From positions 72,066,647 to 72,130,646 of the forward strand of contig NC_051069.1 of assembly GCF_004664715.2 (NCBI RefSeq): a stretch of DNA of 64,000 nucleotides. The letters run 5' to 3'. The position numbers were made by a program, and so were the translations under genes. Shown in pieces: positions 31,269 to 43,396 of this stretch. The DNA comes from Peromyscus leucopus (taxonomy: Eukaryota > Chordata > Mammalia > Rodentia > Cricetidae). Under the pieces are notes generated by a model, which was not told where the DNA came from, did no database searches, and saw only the letters and a program-made list of their open reading frames with translations. How positions within the stretch are numbered: position 1 is the first letter of the stretch; the number at the start of each line of letters is the position of its first letter.

Positions 31269-31600
31269 GCTGCATCAAGGCTGAGCAAGGCATCCCTCCA
31301 TAGGGAATGGGCTCCTAAAAGCCAGTTCCTGCACTGGGGATAAATCTGGTCCCACTGCCAGGGGCCCCACATGCTGCCCAAGCCACACAACTGTCACCCA
31401 CATTCAGAGGGCCTAGTTTGGTCCCATGCAGGTTCCCCAGCTGTCAGTCCAGAGTCAGTGAGCTCCAACTGCTCGGGTCAGCTGTCTCTGTGGCTTTTCC
31501 CATCATGATCTTGACCTCCATGCTCATATAATCCCTCCTCCCTCTCTTCAGTTAGACCCAGGGGCCTCGGCCCAGTGCTTGTTACTAGCAGTTTTGATGA
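31269..31600 (-). mobile_element. L1 3' UTR fragment cut by the gap
   Basis: Minus strand of the rodent L1 3' UTR: gctgcatcaaggctgagcaa, tcagagggcctagtttggtc and catcatgatcttgacctcca. Confidence 0.75.
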
Positions 31601-32019
31601 TCTCATCTATCTTATGGTAGTTTTAGGAGATGGGAAGGAGGAATGAGGTAAATGAAGATGCTTTATTTTAACTGCCAATAATTGTATCAATATAGTTGCA
31701 TACTTTTTTCTTTCAGTAGTAAATCATGACCTATGAATAAATATGTGTGTGATATTTAAGAATTTTTCAGAATAGTGTTAGGCTATCGACAGTTGTGACA
31801 CCACTGTAACCTGTGGCATGTCATAATCCATGCTCAAACCTTGATCTCCTCAGCTCTTTTGGCCCGACAGAATGTCTATGCATAGGAGAAATAGCAGTGT
31901 TTTTGCTTTTTTTTTTTTTCCCCTGTTCATATCCTTTTGGCTAAAACCAAACTTCTCCTCCTCCTCCTCCTCCTCCTCCTCCTCCTTCTTTTTGTAAATT
32001 AAAAATTGCGCTTTTCTAG
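31601..32019. other. Unique sequence with (TCC)n tract
   Basis: No gene; (CTC)n at 31954-31985. Confidence 0.55.
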
Positions 32020-32205
32020 GGGGCTGGAGAGGTGGTTCAGTGGTTAAGAGCATGGTTGCTCTTCAAGAGGTCCTGAGTTCAATTCCCAGCAACCACATGG
32101 CAACTGTCTGTAACTACAGTTCCAGAGGATCCAACACCCTCACACAAACATACATGCAGCAAAACACCAATGCATATTAAATAATTTTTTAAAAAAAATT
32201 TTCTA
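32020..32205 (+). mobile_element. B2 SINE
   Basis: ggggctggagaggtggttca ... gttcaattcccagcaaccac, AT-rich tail. Confidence 0.9.
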
Positions 32206-32784
32206 AAGAGCCAGCTGAATGGATAGTCAGTGCTTTGATGTTTTGATGGATAGATATCCAGTGCTTTAATGAAAGGCTTTCATTTCATAAACAAGATCCC
32301 AATTTAACTTCAGAATTTAACAACAGATAACTGCTGAACAGATGCTTTGTACATGCAGGTTTGCACATGGATAGAGTGACAATGGATCCCTGCTTCCCTA
32401 GATAGCGGATGAGTTTGTAAGTAAACATCACTGTAAAACACAATTCAGCATTAGATGGATTCACTAACTGTGAAGTAAAAAGTACCCGGAGTTGGGAAGA
32501 TACAGTGTCTTAACTTTTCTGAATATCGTTCTGAGTCCTCAGCTCATACTCTTGGATGTTAGAGCAAGGGCAGCACATTGAAAGGGTGAAAGACCCGAAA
32601 CACCACTAAATAACTACAGCATAACTGATGGCATCTGGATGGCTACATGGCACAGAATCTGCAACTTGGAGGCAGTCATCAGTTCATTTGCTCTTTCTCT
32701 CATGTCTTTGTGGCTGATGCCTCCGTTATGAGCTCTGTCATGCCCACTAGGTAAAATCCTTAAAAATTCTAATAAGGTATCTTT
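32206..32784. other. Unique sequence, nothing recognised
   Basis: No exon, RNA or repeat seen. Confidence 0.5.
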
Positions 32785-33015
32785 TAAAAAAGATTCATTT
32801 TTATTGTTTTTAATTGGTGTGTGTGTATGTGCCTGTGTGTGGATATTACATGGGAGTACAGCTACCCAGGTCAGAGGTACTGGATTCCCCTGGGAGCTGG
32901 AGTTAAGAGTAATTGTAAGTCAACCAACGATGTGAGTACTGGGAATTGAACTTGAGTCTTCTGCAAGAGCAATATGTGCTCTTAACTTCTGAGCCACCTG
33001 TTGAGCCATCATAAT
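32785..33015 (-). mobile_element. B2/B3-class SINE
   Basis: Minus strand has ggctcaacaggtggctcaga, gagcacatattgctcttgca and ggggaatccagtacctctga, plus a CA-rich tail. Confidence 0.8.
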
Positions 33016-33054
33016 GCATTTTTTAAAAGGTGTGCTTTATTTATAATTATGTGC

Positions 33055-33580
33055 TGTGGTGGTATTGTGTTCTCCAAAATATTGTGTACTCTAATAAATT
33101 TATCTGGGGTCAGAGAACAGACAGCCACTAGATACAAAGGCTAGAAAATGGTGGCACTCACACCTTTAATCCTAGCATTCCAGAGATAGAAATCCCTCTG
33201 GATCTCTGTGAGTTCAAGGCCACATTGGAAATAGCCAAGCATGGTGACATGCCTTTAATCCCAGAAAGCCAGCCTTTAATCCCAGGGAGTGGTGGTAGAA
33301 AGCAAAAAGATATATAAGGCGTGAGGACCAGAAACTAGAGGCATTTGGCTGGTTAAGCATGTGGCTGGTTAAGCATTCAGGCTTTTGAGCAGTAATTCAG
33401 CTGAGACCCATTCCGGATGAGTACTCAGAGGCCTCCAGTCTGAGGAGACAAGACCAGCTGAGGATCTGGCGAGGTGAGATAGCTGTGGTTTGTTCTGTCT
33501 CTCTGATCTACCAGCATGGACCCCAATAACTCGCCTCAGGTTTGATTTTATTAATAAGAACTTTTAAGATTTCTGCTACA
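33055..33580 (+). mobile_element. B1-bearing ERVK-class solo LTR, 6-bp duplication atgtgc
   Basis: 526 bp TGTGGTGG...CTGCTACA with atgtgc at 33049-33054 and 33581-33586; six bases fits ERV class II. Contains three cctttaatcc(c/t)ag units and a B1 body fragment (ggatctctgtgagttcaagg). Confidence 0.88.
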
Positions 33581-33586
33581 ATGTGC

Positions 33587-33775
33587 GTCTGTGTGTGTGG
33601 GGGTGGGTGGGGGGGGGTGTCACATGAGTGCAGGTGCCAAGTCAAAGGCATTGGATTCCCCAGAAACTGGAGTCATAGGTAATTGTGAGTTGCCCAGCTT
33701 GGGTGCTGGTAACCAAACTTGAGTCCTATGTAAGAGCAATATGCACCCTTAAATACCGAGCCATCTCTCCATACC
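33587..33775 (-). mobile_element. B2/B3-class SINE
   Basis: Minus strand: ggagagatggctcggtattt, gagtcaggtttggttaccag-like and a (CA/CC)-rich tail with a G run at 33608-33617. Confidence 0.8.
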
Positions 33776-33785
33776 CCATGGTTTT

Positions 33786-33788
<3 letters not shown>

Positions 33789-33817
<29 letters not shown>

Positions 33818-33832
33818 TGTATGTATGTATGT
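33789..33832. repeat. (TATG)n microsatellite
   Basis: Eleven or so perfect tetranucleotide units. Confidence 0.97.
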
Positions 33833-34640
33833 TTGGTTGGTTATTTAGCTCAGCCATTCACTTCTGCTTTAGGCTTTCCAACTTGACCTATTAATTGTCC
33901 ACCTGACAGGTACCTTACCTGTGTAAACTTCAGTTTTGACAAGGTAGGTGGTAATAGAGAGATATCAATTCTACCACACTCAGGAAAAAGGAGAATTAAA
34001 TTGGCTCTTGTAATTGAAGAAAGTGTTGAATGAATAACCAAATGATAAGTTAGGGAAAGATACAGTTAAGTCATGGGAAACCTATAAGGAAACATAGAGG
34101 AAGGTTATATGGGCAGAAAACTAGCGTTTTCTAGAAGAGGAGTATGAGGCAGACCATTTACAGATATCCCCTACATTGCAAAAAATCAATACATTATTTA
34201 TCAACCATCCAGAAAACTCTGTGGCACTGTAGGTGGGAAAAATCCGGGGGTACAAGCACCATGATTACGTGTAATCAGTGAAGGTATCGCAGCAGTGCAC
34301 CACTGGCATCTTCTGCAATTTGCCCTGCAATACTAACTCTAAATAGTCAAAGGGTTTACAAAAATGGCATCGTGATGAAAATATTTAAACCCAACACAGT
34401 AATTATCTGCTCCCTTTCACCACTCAAAAACACAAACGGCCCTTTGGGCACACACCCAATCTCAGCACTCCAGAGGAAGAATCAGGAGGATTTTGAGATC
34501 TAGACACGTTGTGGCTACATAGTAAGTTCATGGCCAGTCTGACCTAGGGAGTAAAACCTTGTTTCTGAACAGTAACCAACCAACCAACAACAACAATAAT
34601 AACAAAATACCCGCAAGTAAAAGGGAATACAGATATTTGA
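33833..34640. other. Unique sequence with one diverged B1-like patch
   Basis: 34450-34580 (cccaatctcagcactccaga ... aaaccttgtttctgaac) is probably an old B1; the rest is unique. Confidence 0.45.
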
Positions 34641-34926
34641 TGTTTTTCTTTTTTTTTTTTTTTACTTATAAACTGTATGGCCGTGGCAGGCTTCTTGTTA
34701 ACTGTTCTTATATCTTAAATTAACCCATTTCTATTAATCTATAAGTTGTCACGTGGCTCATGGCTTACCGGTACCTTACATCTTGCTTGTCATGGTGGCA
34801 GCTGGCAGGTCTCTCCCCTGCCTTTCTGTTTTCTCTTTCCTCCTCTCTGTTAGTCCCGCCTATACTTCCTGCCTGGCCACTGGCCAATCAGTGTTTATTT
34901 ATACAGAGCGATATCCACAGCAGGTC
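34641..34926 (-). mobile_element. ERVK-type LTR fragment
   Basis: Minus strand: tattggccagtggccaggca-like, aataaacactgattggccag, agattaatagaaatgggtta; related to the LTR at 29156. Confidence 0.6.
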
Positions 34927-35789
34927 AACATCCTTTTAACATGTCACATGACATAGAGTCACTGTCAGACTCTTCACAGATTGGTGTTCTTTGAACACAC
35001 CTGAAGATGTTTCAGAAATGATGTTACTATTTCCTTCTGAGCAGATAGGAAACCAAAGAAATTAATTGTGGTTTCAAAACATTATGGCTCCAAATTAAAC
35101 ATAATCAAAGATCTGCCATTTCATACACTACATATTTGATTATTTTCCTTCTTGAAAGAAAGTATCTCTTAAACTTTCCTGCCTGCAATCTTTCTAGTTT
35201 GCATCTTGCCCTCAGCATGCCTCTCTCTGCTTCTATCATGTGAGGGAGGATGTCTGTGTAAACTGACTTAATCATGATTATCACCTAGGTCTTTACATGT
35301 TAGAAAGATAAAATCCCTGACTTTGCAAACATTTTATGCAGGAATACTGTTCTGCCAATCTGGAAGATTTTTTGGTTGTTGTAGATTTTAAGAACTAATG
35401 CTTTTGAAAGCCACTAGGCACAGACATTTTTTTTTCTAAACTTTTAACACAAAATAATTTATCCAATTTGCCAAAAACCTTAGGAAATAAGTACATCGCA
35501 CCTAACAAATTAGATACCTGGAACACAGAGCAGTGACTTCATCAAGGTAAGGGAGAGGGGTCCTACCAGAATTTAAAAACCAGAATTCTACCTCCAGTGT
35601 TTGGTGATCAAAAAACAGTTAGCAGTGAGGAAGTCAGAGTGACATGAGTTACAGAGATGTTCCTTATACCTATGATACTCTTACCAAAGTGTTTTTTTTT
35701 TATTTGTCCCTTTGTTTTATCAAGGGCTCCTTTTTTTGACTTATGGGAACCATATGGTCAAACCCATGAAGATTCTCACTGCAGATTGA
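34927..35789. other. Unique sequence, nothing recognised
   Basis: AT-rich, no supported feature. Confidence 0.5.
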
Positions 35790-36400
35790 AAACATGATTG
35801 TAAACTTTCAAAGAGGACCTCCTTCATTGCTGGTGGGAATGCAAGCTTGTACAATAACTTTGGAAATCAATATGGTGCTTTCTTAGAAAATTGGGAATCA
35901 GTTTCCCCCAAGATCCAGCTATACCACTCTTGGGCATATACCCAAGGAATGCTCAATCATACCACAAGAGCACTTGCTCAGCTATGTTCATATCAGCATT
36001 GTTTGTAGTAGCCAAAACCTGGAAACAACCTATCTAGGTTCAACTGAAGAATGGATAAATAAAATGTGGTACATATACACAATGGAATACTACTCAGCAG
36101 AGAAAAACAATGACATCACGAGGTTTGCAGGCAAATGGATGGATCTAGAAAAAAATCATCCTGAGTGAGGTAACCCAGACTCAGAAAGACTAACATGGTA
36201 TGTACTTACTCATAGGAGGATACTAGATGTGGAACAAGGATGACTAGACTGCTACTCACATCACCAGGGAGGCTACCTGGAAAGCAGGACCTCAAGAAAG
36301 ACACGGGGATTGCCCAAGGACAAAGAAATTGATGAGATCTACATGAACAGCCTGGACATGAGTGGGGGAACCATGGTCTTACTATGTAGACCTGGCTGAC
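35790..36400 (+). mobile_element. L1 (Lx-like) ORF2 3' end
   Basis: ttgctggtgggaatgcaagc, tgggcatatacccaaggaat, atgtggtacatatacacaat and ggaatactactcagcagaga; 5' truncated and frame-broken. Confidence 0.85.
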
Positions 36401-37309
36401 CTTAGATTCACCACATGGAACAGGATGGTTTCCACTCATCAAGATTCAATCTCCCACCCCTTCTGCAGACTGTTTGGAATAAAGCCCTTCTGTGATTGCT
36501 TCAGAACTCATTGAGGAATCTTAAAGAACAATTTTCATTACTGATACATTGACTTTTCCACTGTAGCTGGTGGGAGCTGGTGATCAAATGGAGCTGAGAA
36601 ATGGATCCTGAAAGTGTGGATGTCTACCTTGCCTCCTTTTTCAACTCTCTGAGTATGAAATAATCCACAAAAGACTTGCAAAACTCAAGACTAAATGTTC
36701 CACATTTTGGGGGTGGGGGAAGGGTTACTAAAATACCTGAGACATATGGAACACAGAAGAGTGACTTAGTCAACATACTGCATCTTGTTTTTGCTTAAAC
36801 TAACAATTTTAGTCTTTTATTTAGATGATAACATACAACTTGGCAGCACGTTAGCTCCTGTTTTTTTCCTAATAAGAGGTGTTATTCAGGACTGTTGGTC
36901 TGTGTTAGAAATTTAGAAGTGGGGTCCTTTCTTGAGACTTGGGAGTCCTCCTTACAAAGTCATTTCTCTTCATATTATATGTTGTGTTATTTTCCTCCTG
37001 GGAGGCTGACCACCAGGGATGAGGAAATTGATCTTGAGAAGAGTGCAGAAACTCCTGAAGATGGGAGACAGCTAAATATGCCTGAGAGATGGTAAGTCCT
37101 ATAGTGTCCAGGGAAAGGACACAGGTGTGCTGGGCAATGAGGCTGGGAAATAGTCTAGACTAGGATGAAGTTTTTCTATTTTGATTTATACATAGGTTGT
37201 AAGTATTTTGAAAGCAGCCTAATGATACAGTCTGAGGAAGGATGAAAATGTCAGTGTGTGGTGTGACAGTTTCCTCTGATATTGAAACATTCCATTCTGC
37301 AGGTAAATT
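36401..37309. other. Unique sequence, nothing recognised
   Basis: No gene supported; a 66-codon frame at 36895 shows no family resemblance. Confidence 0.5.
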
Positions 37310-37845
37310 CTTTAAGACAGAAAGTAAATCACTCAAGATAGTTTCAGGAAGTCCCTGAAGTTGACCAGATTAAGCAATAAAAGCGGAGAGTCCCCCCTAC
37401 CCCCACAGGGGAGCATAGCCAAGCTCCAAAGAAGACTCTCAACCTAGTCAAGCTGCAAAGAAGACTTTGAGACCAGGCCAACTGTCTGGAAGAAGCAAAA
37501 ACCAGCCAAGCTGCTTGGAAGAGGGTTAGAGCTACTGAGGCACCTGGAAAGGACAGTGTCCAACCTGTTGAGCTGCCTGCAGGCTGTGCAGTGTACCCTA
37601 GGCTTTCAGCTTTGTGAGCTGTCATGCATGCTAGAATGGGCTTGGGTGATACAGCTGTCTGTGAGTCATTTATGCTACTGTAAACAACCCCTCACCCACA
37701 TTCCTGTAAATAAATATCAATAAAACTAATTGGTCCTACAAGTTAGACTTTGGTGGTATGCGTGCTTTGGTCTGTTGTGGGTCCCCTGTCTGGGGTGAGT
37801 AGATGTGTGTTGTGTCTCCCCAGGAGAGGATTTGTCACACAACAC
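37310..37845 (+). mobile_element. Probable LTR with AATAAA and U5-like end
   Basis: Has imperfect ~30-bp internal repeats (caagctccaaagaagact, caagctgcaaagaagact), tcaataaaactaattggtcc, then cgtgcttt..gtctgttgtgggtcccc and an end at cacacaaca. Exact borders and duplication not found. Confidence 0.45.
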
Positions 37846-38779
37846 AGAGTGAATGTTTCCTGACTTTCATAATTTTGTTAACAAATTTCTAAAACATTAG
37901 AGTAGCTGAGAAATTTTGTCATAGGAGAAAAAGGAAGAAAAACCAAGCAAAAAGAAGAAGAAATATACTTAAAAAAAGAATAAATTAGTGGTGTGGGAGC
38001 AGAAAAGGCAAGCAGAAATTATTTTGGAACACATTTTAAAAATCAGATCTGTTTATGTCATCAGAACAAGGAGAATACAGAAATCAGAGTTCATACACTT
38101 CATTACACTTTCATCATAATGTTAATATCAATCCTATTATTGCCATATGGTCATGTGACTGCCAGTGGCAAAGCTAGAGTCTAAATGCATGTTCTCTGGC
38201 TGCAAATTGCACTCTTTCTCTTACTCTGTATTGTCTTCCATTCAGGCTGTTTGTGTGTTTCCTATATGCTTAGAATAAAACACTCAACCTCCAGCACCTA
38301 GTAGCTAAGAGACCATAGGCAAATTACCTTAATCTCCTTAGGTTCATATTACCTGTACAGAGGAAACCATGACATCCTGTCATTATGGAGATGCTGAAAG
38401 GTTAAATAAGGCAATGCTCTTTAATAGTAACTTTTATACATATAAGCCATTGTTGCTAAGACTTATAAAGAAAAAGGTTGGCAAGATTGCATAGTCAATT
38501 AGTTTTGTCTTTGAGAACTAGTAGGAACCTCAGTTGGAAATAATTGCCCTCTAAATTAGACATATTCTAGGCCATTGTTGAGTTATCATTACAACCAGTT
38601 TATGTCTCCTCATCTCACTAAAGGTGCCATGAAGTGGATAAAATCAGATTAACAATATGATTAATGTGTTGAGTAGATAAGACCCGCAAGAAAAGATGGG
38701 CTGAGAGTAGGAATTCATTAGTCTGGAGACAATAACTGTCTCTTAATACTTAAATCATTATCAGAAAAAGACTGATCAG
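37846..38779. other. Unique sequence, nothing recognised
   Basis: No supported feature. Confidence 0.5.
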
Positions 38780-38992
38780 GGTCCGGGCAGTGGTGGTGCA
38801 CACCTTTAATCCCAGCACTCGGGAGGCAGAGTCAGGCGGATCTCTGTGAGTTCAAGGCCTGCCTGGTCTACAAAGTGAGGATCTCTGTGAGTTCGAGGCC
38901 TGCCTGGTCTACAAAGTGAGTTCCAGGAAAGGCACAAAACTACACAGAGAAACCCTGTCTCGAAAAAACAAAACAAAAACAAAAACAAAATA
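38780..38992 (+). mobile_element. B1 SINE with a 41-bp internal tandem duplication
   Basis: Two copies of ggatctctgtgagttc(a/g)agg...caaagtga at 38838-38878 and 38879-38919. Flanked by agaaaaaga(c/t)tgatcag at 38763-38779 and 38993-39009. Confidence 0.94.
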
Positions 38993-39009
38993 AGAAAAAG
39001 ATTGATCAG

Positions 39010-39369
39010 TGTGGTGGTTTGAGAATGTCCTCTGTAGACTCATGTATTTGAACATTTGGTGGCAGTGTATGGGGAAGTTTAGGAGGTGTGGCCTAGTCAG
39101 AAGAAGTATGTCACAGGAGGCAGGCTTTGCAAATTTGAAAAGTTGTGCTGTTTCTAATGGCTGTCTCTCTACTTCGCCCTTGCAATTGTGGATGTGAGCG
39201 AGCGCTCAGCTTCCTGCTCCAGTGGCCGTGCCTGGCGCTTGCTGCCATGCCATCTCTGCCATTGTGGATCTAACCCTGACTTATGGTAGGGTAAGTCCAT
39301 AAACTCTTCCTTCTTTACATTGCCTTGGTCAGGGTGTTTCATCACAGCAACAGAAGAGTAACTCATACA
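39010..39369 (+). mobile_element. MaLR-type solo LTR
   Basis: TGTGGTGGTTTGAGAATG start, taggaggtgtggcctagtca, ataaactcttccttctttac and a CATACA end. Abuts the B1 duplication. Confidence 0.85.
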
Positions 39370-39835
39370 ACTATTTTTCTTCCTGTTCTTTGAAATGTAA
39401 CGTGAAAATTATTATGGAAGTATAGTATAGATATGAGGAAGAATTTGCTGGTACAGTTGTTTGTTAAAGACTAAAGTAGGTTATCAAAAGACATGGAATC
39501 TCCTTTGTTAATGACTTCTCCAAAGAAAAATGGGCACAAATCAGTTTTGTTTGGTCAACAAGAGATGCTTGCAGTCACAGAACTTGAAAGCCTAAATTCC
39601 TGGCATCCTCTTTCAAAAGCTCTCTGGCTAATTTCCTTAACTAACATAGAAGATGTAGAAGTTTTTTCTAATTATTTTTATTAAAATATGCAAACTATGT
39701 GAATGCATTACTATTCTACAGTATTTTAAGTTGATGTATTCTTGTTAATATGCTTGTACCTAAGCAGGTAACTTCTGTATTACTTGTATAGATACCCATG
39801 AATTTGTGTGGACTTTTGAAAATAATGTGGTATTT
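39370..39835. other. Unique sequence, nothing recognised
   Basis: A 63-codon frame beginning at 39493 has no recognisable relative. Confidence 0.5.
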
Positions 39836-40488
39836 TGTAGTGTGAATTCTAATTGATCTTAATAATAAAAACCCAGAGTCAGATATCAGGGTAAATGCTG
39901 AGAAATCAGAAAATAAAGGAGCCAGCCACTAGAGAGACTTTTTTTTTTTTTTTTTTTTCTTCGAGACAGGGTTTCTCTGTGTAGCTTTGCGCCTTTCCTG
40001 GAGCTCACTTGGTAGCCCAGGCTGGCCTCGAACTCACAGAGATCCACCTGGCTCTGCCTCCCGAGTGCTGGGATTAAAGGCGTGCGCCACCACCGCCCGG
40101 CTAGAGAGACTTCTTACCTCTAGGAATCCTCAGACCGAAGGGGGAGCTGAGCTCCTGTCTCCTCCTGCCTTATATTACTGTCTCCACCTCCCTAGTGCTG
40201 GAATTAAAGGTGTGAGCTTCCCATGTACTGGAATCAAAGGCATGATCCTCCCTAGTGCTGGGATTAAAGGTGTGAGTCTCCACTGCCAGGTTCTGTTTCT
40301 TTTAGACTGGATCAACCTCTTGTAGCCCACGGTAGCCTTGAACTCTTGGTCTTCCTGCCTCCTCCTCCCAAGTGCTGAGATTCAAGGTGTGTGCTATTAC
40401 TGCCTTGCCTTTATGGTTAACTAGTGGCTAGCTCTGCCCTCTGATATCTAGGCAAGCCTTATTTGTTAGAGCACAAAATATCACCACA
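39836..40488 (-). mobile_element. B1-bearing solo LTR with a nested young B1
   Basis: TGTAGTG...CACCACA; same group as 1525-1910 but with four monomer-like units and an extra B1 body fragment at about 40300-40410. Interrupted by the B1 at 39941-40100. Confidence 0.75.
39941..40100 (-). mobile_element. Young B1 SINE nested in the LTR
   Basis: Minus-strand B1 with T tail, flanked by ctagagagactt at 39929-39940 and 40101-40112. Confidence 0.94.
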
Positions 40489-41888
40489 GTACCCTTTTTG
40501 TGAGTATATTTTCAAGTAACTTGAATATAATTTACTGTCCCTTTTGTCATTTCCATAAAGCATTGTGTCTATAAGGTCTTGGTTATTTCTCACAGTTTTG
40601 TAGCCTTCAATGATACACAGCATGTCTTCCTTTCTATATGTTTCTCTAGTGATGGGATGGGAGGTTGTTTCAAATTCCCTGTTCTCACAAACTGTGGTGT
40701 GAAAACCATATTATTTTATGTGCCTCGTTTTCTTTCCCTTTCTTGTCAGAGTGTGATCAGGTAGTCATTCCTAACTTGGGCAATTATTTTGCCAGATTGT
40801 TCTACAGAATGGTAGCAAGCAATGAGAAGAGGCTCTGTTTCCTTATCCACATCCAGCGATACTGAACTGGGTGGTTTCTCATCCGCTGGCAGAATTGAGC
40901 AAAAGCATTACTCACTTCTAGTTTCCTTCTTTACTTCTTGAAGTTCTATCCTTGTGTAATGTAAAACAACATGTATTACATGTTACCGTTATTCCTATAT
41001 GTCTAAGGTTTTCTGTTTTATTGACTCCGGGCACACCCTCTATGGTCATAGCTGTTATTCCCTTGCCCACTCCTGGTTTGTTACATTCATTCATTAGTCC
41101 ACTCTAAGGGACACTTAGGCTGGTAGCTGACATCCTTACATTGTTAAGTCACTCCATCTAAAGGCAACTTCCAATTTATTCAACTCTTCTTTAAGTTGTT
41201 TAACAGGGTTTTAACTTGCCTCCCAAAAGGGATAAGGTACCTTACCTTATATGTGGTTGTCCCTATAGAAGCTAGCATTATTAGCAATTTAATATACACT
41301 GTTAGTTCATGCCCTTTACGTAGTGCTTATAAATTTCTCAAGACTAAAAGGCGTGTGTAATGTGATCTGTGCAGTCCACACAGCTCCTGTAAACACGGAT
41401 AGTGATGTGTTTTGTTCACTAAACTATTTTTCTCTTCCAAAATGCTTCTAGCAAAATAATAAATTCTAAGAGGTGAGTCCTTTTCAAACAAGAAGTTGCC
41501 CAATCATACTACACTTAAGTGGTAAAGTAACTCAGTTCCTTATTTATATTACAGAAATTATAAAAGATTTCCTAATGTGTGTCATACTGTCTAGTGTGCT
41601 CTAGGAAGAACTACGATTCTGAGACCACCTCAGGGCAACTGTAAGATAATAATTGTATTCATAATCATTCTAAAATACTTTTTCTTCCTCCACCGTGTTG
41701 CTCTCTGTACTGATGATGCAGCAAGAATAATGGTAAAATCGCCTGCACTTTTAATCAATCGTGAATCCAGACAGTGCTTCCCAACTGTACCAGTGGACGT
41801 GTCCTTCACTGACCTGCATGCCCAGCAAAACAGTAATGACAGAAGCAAAATGTAATTAAAACATTAGTTTCATTGAGTAGGAATTTGT
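40489..41888. other. Intergenic; weak L1-like patch 40560-40930
   Basis: 40560-40930 distantly resembles the minus strand of an old L1 3' region (gccagattgttctacagaat). The rest is unique. Confidence 0.4.
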
Positions 41889-42030
41889 TGAGCAGGCTGT
41901 GGTGGTGCACACCTTTAATCTCAGCACTCAGGAGGCAGAGGCATGTGGATATCTATGAGTTTGGGGTCAGCCTGGTCTCCTTATGAGCTTCAGGCCAGGA
42001 AGGCTACATGGTGAAACCCTGTCTCAAATA
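41889..42030 (+). mobile_element. B1 SINE, diverged
   Basis: gagcaggctgtggtggtgca ... gaaaccctgtctcaaatac. Confidence 0.85.
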
Positions 42031-42088
42031 CTATGTATGTATGTATGCATGTATGTATGTGATAGATAGCATATATATATATAGAGAG

Positions 42089-42127
<39 letters not shown>
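42031..42127. repeat. Compound (TATG)n / (TA)n / (CA)n microsatellite
   Basis: Three adjacent simple repeats growing from the B1 tail. Confidence 0.95.
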
Positions 42128-42129
<2 letters not shown>

Positions 42130-42149
42130 AATGAAATGTCTGTAGACTA

Positions 42150-42275
42150 TTTCCAGGCATGGTAGCACATGCCTCTAAACCCAGCATTTAGGAGGCTAAA
42201 TCAAGAAATGCCATGAATTCAAGCCCAGCCTGAGTTAAATAGTGAGAATTTCTCTAAAAACAAAACAAAACAAAT
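42150..42275 (+). mobile_element. Old B1 SINE
   Basis: ttccaggcatggtagcacat ... gcccagcctgagttaaatag. Confidence 0.7.
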
Positions 42276-42979
42276 AAGTAAACCACAAATCTTTCTTTGG
42301 AATGAACAAAGACTCATTTTATTAAATCTAAATATCTAAATGCATGTCTTTTTTAAAATTTTAATGATAAAACAGAAATTATGCTTGGTATGATAGTCAT
42401 CTTAAGAAAAACACATCTGCCATTAAAAAAAGAATTGCCGTTACTAAAAACCGAGGCAACCATTTGTTTTCATGGAACATTAGTACAATGTGAGAAAACA
42501 ACTGGCAGACAAATTTAAGGCATTGGACTTTGGTATTTTGCAAATGCTTTCTGAAAAAAAAATTTTTAATTGAGTCAAGTTTAAAGCTGTCAAGTAAAAA
42601 ATAGAACTTTGGAGATTTTTATACATTACCATGAGCATGACAGTTTCCAATATTTAAAGACTTTCATGAATGTGTTTTTTTTTAAATAAATATGTCAACA
42701 TTCAAAATTTTTTGTGAACTAGTGAATAAATATTTTCCAAATGGCCAATGTAGAAAGTTACAAAATCATGCTAGATAAAAGACCCACTCAAACATGAAAA
42801 TCAACTAATGAATTTATTCATAAAAATTAATTGTTGTGGTTCAGATTCTATATTGCATGTAACCGTTAATGACTTAGTTCTCTTGAGAATTAGCATAATA
42901 TATGAATATATATGCAGTAATTTAAAGCACTATTAAATATCTAGTGCTAAGACAAATTTCTTCACATATTGTCAGTTTT
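42276..42979. other. AT-rich unique sequence, nothing recognised
   Basis: No supported feature. Confidence 0.5.
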
Positions 42980-43118
42980 TTGTTTTGTTTTGTTTTTAAA
43001 AAACTTGTTCTTTTGAGCTATGGCCTCCCTATGTAGCCCAAACTGGCCTCAAACTCATAATTCTCCTGCTCCAACATCTCAAATAGTGGATTGCAAGCCT
43101 ATGCTACCATGCGTAGCA
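42980..43118 (-). mobile_element. Old B1 SINE
   Basis: ctatgtagcccaaactggcc, caaactcataattctcctgc. Confidence 0.7.
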
Positions 43119-43254
43119 CATTTCCTTTGTATGTTGTAACACAAGCTTTAGGTGACATTTCTTGCAGGAGAGAGAGTGTATCTATCACAGATAAAGAAGG
43201 CAATGGCACCAGCTTGGTGAACCAACAAGGTTCATTGGGGTTTCTTTTCTTGTT

Positions 43255-43396
43255 TTGTTTTTTATTTTTTGAAACAGAGTCTTCCCATGTAACCAACTGC
43301 CTTGGAACTTGCTGTGTAGACCAAGCTGGTCTGCAACTCACAAAGAGCCTGTGCTCCCTGATTTGCTGAGACTTAAAGCCTACGATGCCTGGCTAT
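43255..43396 (-). mobile_element. Old B1 SINE
   Basis: tttgaaacagagtcttccca, tgtagaccaagctggtctgc. Confidence 0.7.

Noticed and set aside
39987..40325. 112-residue frame with SLGSPGWPRTHRDPP-like text (also 7335-7544, 9912-10172, 10478-10756 and 38806-38988)
   Set aside because: The characteristic translation of B1 SINEs, not a gene.
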